A stretch of 9,191 nt of DNA, from NCBI GenBank assembly GCA_041743835.1, contig JBGTLW010000238.1:1-9191 (forward strand). The letters are read 5' to 3'. This DNA is from JBGTLW01 sp041743835 (GTDB lineage Bacteria; Planctomycetota; Phycisphaerae; Phycisphaerales; Phycisphaeraceae). Numbering within the stretch: position 1 is the stretch's first letter; every line of letters starts with the position of its first letter. The position numbers and the translations under genes were made by a program. Positions 7,105 through 9,191 of this stretch are shown one piece after another. The notes below the pieces were generated by a model. The model had not been told where the DNA came from. It made no database searches and saw nothing but the letters and a program-made list of their open reading frames with translations.

Positions 7105-9191
7105 ATGACGCGTTTGTTCCCTGCACTGTGCCTGACGACTGTCGCCGCGATTCTCTGGCCCACGCTCGAAACACGGGCGGATGACTTCGTCTGGTCCGGC
7201 TTTGCCGACGGCACCACGTGGTCCAACGCGGGCAACTGGACCAACATCACGCCCGGTGGAACCGCCACCGTGCCCGGCAGCGGCGACAACGTCAGCTTCC
7301 CGGCCTCGGCCCTGGTGACCGCTGGCAGCGCGTTCAACCTTTCCCTCAACGCATCGCAAACCCTCAGCGTCGGACTTAACCAGACCATCACCCTCTTCGG
7401 TGACTCGATCCAGAACGCCGGCGTCCTCACCTACCAGGGAAGCGGCAGCAGCGGCCTGGAGACCTACCGCATCAACGACACCGCCACCCTCACCGGCGGC
7501 GGTGAACTGGTCATGGTTGAGTCCTTCGACTCACGCATCAGCGGCAACACAGGCTCCAGCACGCTCATCAACGCCGACAACACCATCCGGGGCATCGGCA
7601 CCATCGATATCGCCAACCTCACCAACCAGTCCACCATCCGGGCAGAGGGAGGGACGCTCACCTTCAACAGCGTCAATCTGGACAACACCGGCGGCCTGAT
7701 GGAAGTTGCGGCGGGAGCAACGCTTCGCCTTGACGCCACAACCCTGGGCGGCGTGCTGAATACCACCGACACCAGCTTTGTCGAGACGAACAGCGGCGGC
7801 AGACTGCAGGACCTGACCATCAACGGCACCCTGCGCATGGGATTGAATCAGACGATCAACCTCGACGGCAACATCAACCACGCGGGCGTCCTCACCTACG
7901 AGGGCAACGCAAGCAGCGGCCTGGAGACCTACCGCATCAACGACACCGCCACCCTCACCGGCGGCGGTGAACTGGTCATGGTTGAGTCCTTCGACTCACG
8001 CATCAGCGGCAACGGCCCGGCCAGCACCCTCATCAACGCCGACAACACCATCCGCGGCATCGGCACCATCGACATCGCCAACCTCACCAACCAGTCCACC
8101 ATCCGGGCAGAGGGAGGGACGCTCACATTCAACAGCGTCAATGTGACCGGGGGCGGCCATGTGGAGGCGAACGCGGGGACGCTCCAACTCAACAGCAGTC
8201 AGGTCGTCAACGGCACCGCGGCAGCGCTCAATGGCGGGGTGATCAACATCGGCTCGGGCAGTGCGTTCGCGGCCGACACGGTCACCGTCGATGCCACGGG
8301 CGACATCAACCTCACGGGGTCCGGCAGGCTGGTGACCCAGACATTCCTGGGCAGCTTCACGCAGGACGGCGGCACATTCGCGCCCGGTGCGTCGCCGGCG
8401 GTCTCCACCATGTCCGGCAGTTACGCCATGAATGCCAGCTCCACGCTGGAGATCGAGCTGGGTGGAACCGCGCTGGGCGAGTACGACCGCCTGATCGTGG
8501 ATGGCAATGTCTCGCTCGGCGGCGGGACTCTTTCGGTCATCATGTTTGGCGGCTTCACCCCCGACGCGGGACAGGTGTTCAACATCCTGGGCGTGGGTGG
8601 CGTCCGGACCGGGACATTCGCGGGCCTGAGCGAGGGGTCCACCGTCGGGACATTTGGCTCGACGCCCCTCTACATCAGCTATCAGGCGGGAGATGGCAAT
8701 GACATCGCCCTGTTCTCAACGCAACTGGGGACGATCGCTTTTGACTCCGCCTCGCCCGGGCAGGACGCGTACTTCATCGGCACGCGCACCGAGCCCGCCC
8801 CCGCCCCGCCGGTGACCATCGAGGTTTCGAGCCTGGAAATCCTGCCCGGCAGCAGCTTTGAGCTGGGTGTGTTCGAGACGCTGGTGCTGACCGATGGCCC
8901 GCTGCTCATCTCGCAGGGTGCGACGTTCAGCGGCAACGGCATCATCCAGGGCGATGTCATCAACGCGGGGCTGCTGCGTATCCCTATCGTCAAGATACCA
9001 ATGGCAACCATCCAGACCCAATCGATGTCGGTGACCATTCTGGAACTGCCGCCGGTCGAGGATGAGCCGGTGGTCATCACCCAGCCATTGCAGATCGCGC
9101 AGCAAGCCTACTTCGGTCTGCGGCGAGACAACTTTCAGGACGCCGGCTGGGGGGGGGGGGGCGGCGGAGGTGGGGGGGGCGGAGGGGGTGG
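7105..9191 (+). CDS. Secreted beta-helix / autotransporter-repeat-type surface protein, 3' end cut by window
   Basis: The frame runs open for 695 codons from the ATG at 7105 to the window edge. GGGAGG at 7093-7098, six bases upstream, is a strong ribosome binding site. Residues 1-25 look like a Sec signal peptide (R3, hydrophobic core 7-18, likely cleavage after T-R-A at 25). A W-S-N-A-G-N-W motif follows (39-45), typical of secreted planctomycete and verrucomicrobial repeat proteins. The rest is rich in Gly, Thr, Asn and short beta-strand repeats. An 86-residue unit occurs at 106-191 and again at 261-346. Residues 423-431 hold G-T-F-A-P-G-A-S-P and about 455-480 an E-Y-D-R-L-I-V-D-G block, the usual autotransporter-associated strand region. 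A Pro-rich linker (about 560-568) precedes further beta-helix-like sequence with G-N-G-I-I-Q-G-D-V-I-N-A-G. No catalytic motif is visible; an adhesive or structural surface role is inferred. The last roughly 14 codons are almost pure glycine and may be an artefact. Any C-terminal anchor such as PEP-CTERM lies outside the window. Confidence 0.85.
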   Translation, partial: MTRLFPALCLTTVAAILWPTLETRADDFVWSGFADGTTWSNAGNWTNITPGGTATVPGSGDNVSFPASALVTAGSAFNLSLNASQTLSVGLNQTITLFGDSIQNAGVLTYQGSGSSGLETYRINDTATLTGGGELVMVESFDSRISGNTGSSTLINADNTIRGIGTIDIANLTNQSTIRAEGGTLTFNSVNLDNTGGLMEVAAGATLRLDATTLGGVLNTTDTSFVETNSGGRLQDLTINGTLRMGLNQTINLDGNINHAGVLTYEGNASSGLETYRINDTATLTGGGELVMVESFDSRISGNGPASTLINADNTIRGIGTIDIANLTNQSTIRAEGGTLTFNSVNVTGGGHVEANAGTLQLNSSQVVNGTAAALNGGVINIGSGSAFAADTVTVDATGDINLTGSGRLVTQTFLGSFTQDGGTFAPGASPAVSTMSGSYAMNASSTLEIELGGTALGEYDRLIVDGNVSLGGGTLSVIMFGGFTPDAGQVFNILGVGGVRTGTFAGLSEGSTVGTFGSTPLYISYQAGDGNDIALFSTQLGTIAFDSASPGQDAYFIGTRTEPAPAPPVTIEVSSLEILPGSSFELGVFETLVLTDGPLLISQGATFSGNGIIQGDVINAGLLRIPIVKIPMATIQTQSMSVTILELPPVEDEPVVITQPLQIAQQAYFGLRRDNFQDAGWGGGGGGGGGGGGG
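7420..7677 (+). repeat. Internal direct repeat, copy 1 (258 bp, 86 codons)
   Basis: Aligned without gaps to copy 2 at a fixed offset of 465 bp. I count 16 mismatches by eye (about 94% identical), including a fully identical block of 102 bp (7447-7548) and another of 53 bp (7609-7661). It starts at G-V-L-T-Y and ends at F-N-S-V-N. Confidence 0.93.
7885..8142 (+). repeat. Internal direct repeat, copy 2 (258 bp, 86 codons)
   Basis: Second copy of the unit at 7420-7677. The main difference is the triplet T-G-S replaced by G-P-A at the codons starting at 8014. The protein similarity continues more weakly on both sides (G-L-N-Q-T-I before; G-G-x-x-E-x-x-A-G after), so the ancestral repeat is about 155 residues long. 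Confidence 0.93.
9149..9191. repeat. G-rich low-complexity tail at the window edge
   Basis: A run of 13 G (9149-9161) is followed by G with scattered C, A and T, including a second run of eight G (9172-9179), to the last base. Read in frame it would give poly-glycine. Composition changes abruptly after an ordinary coding sequence, which suggests a sequencing or assembly artefact at a contig end. Confidence 0.8.

Noticed and set aside
7464..8192. Two minus-strand frames that share nearly identical protein stretches
   Set aside because: Their similarity simply reflects the 258-bp direct repeat in the plus-strand surface protein gene; they are not a gene pair.

Overview
The window is a G+C-rich bacterial chromosome segment whose coding frames strongly prefer G or C at the third codon position. 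The gene content fits the phylum Planctomycetota, perhaps a Phycisphaerae-like member. The evidence is a type IV pilus motor and platform pair, a 7Fe ferredoxin, and a large secreted beta-helix-type protein with W-S-N-A-G-N-W and F-A-P-G-A-S-P motifs like those common in planctomycete surface proteins. The phylum is an inference from protein style; no rRNA or marker gene is present.

Left part, minus strand (about 1-4145). Reading leftwards these are a beta-class DNA methyltransferase with no restriction partner, a PilZ-like protein with its own Rho-independent terminator, the retraction ATPase PilT, and the inner-membrane platform protein PilC/GspF. PilC lacks only its last few codons at the window edge. 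PilT and PilC act together in the type IV pilus machine. The PilZ-like protein could connect that machine to cyclic-di-GMP, but this is only suggested by proximity.

Middle (4146-4900). A plus-strand 7Fe ferredoxin gene has a recognisable promoter and terminator. It converges on a minus-strand tRNA-Gly(CCC) gene, which also has a promoter and at least one terminator. Three hairpins lie in the 250 bp between the ferredoxin stop and the tRNA 3' end.

Right part, plus strand (5078-9191). A YbaL/KefB-type cation:proton antiporter with a C-terminal RCK/TrkA-N domain is followed by a 215 bp intergenic region. That region holds a good sigma70-like promoter threaded with inverted repeats. A long secreted repeat protein starts at 7105 and runs off the right edge. 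It contains a near-perfect 258 bp internal duplication, and the window ends in a run of G that looks more like an assembly artefact at a contig end than real coding sequence.

No CRISPR array, transposon, integrase or defence island was seen. Most of the window is ordinary core-genome content. The points most worth a second look are the promoter-embedded inverted repeats upstream of the surface protein, the recent duplication inside that protein, the solitary methyltransferase that may be translated from a leaderless message, and the poly-G end. I found no convincing evidence of a wholly undescribed system.
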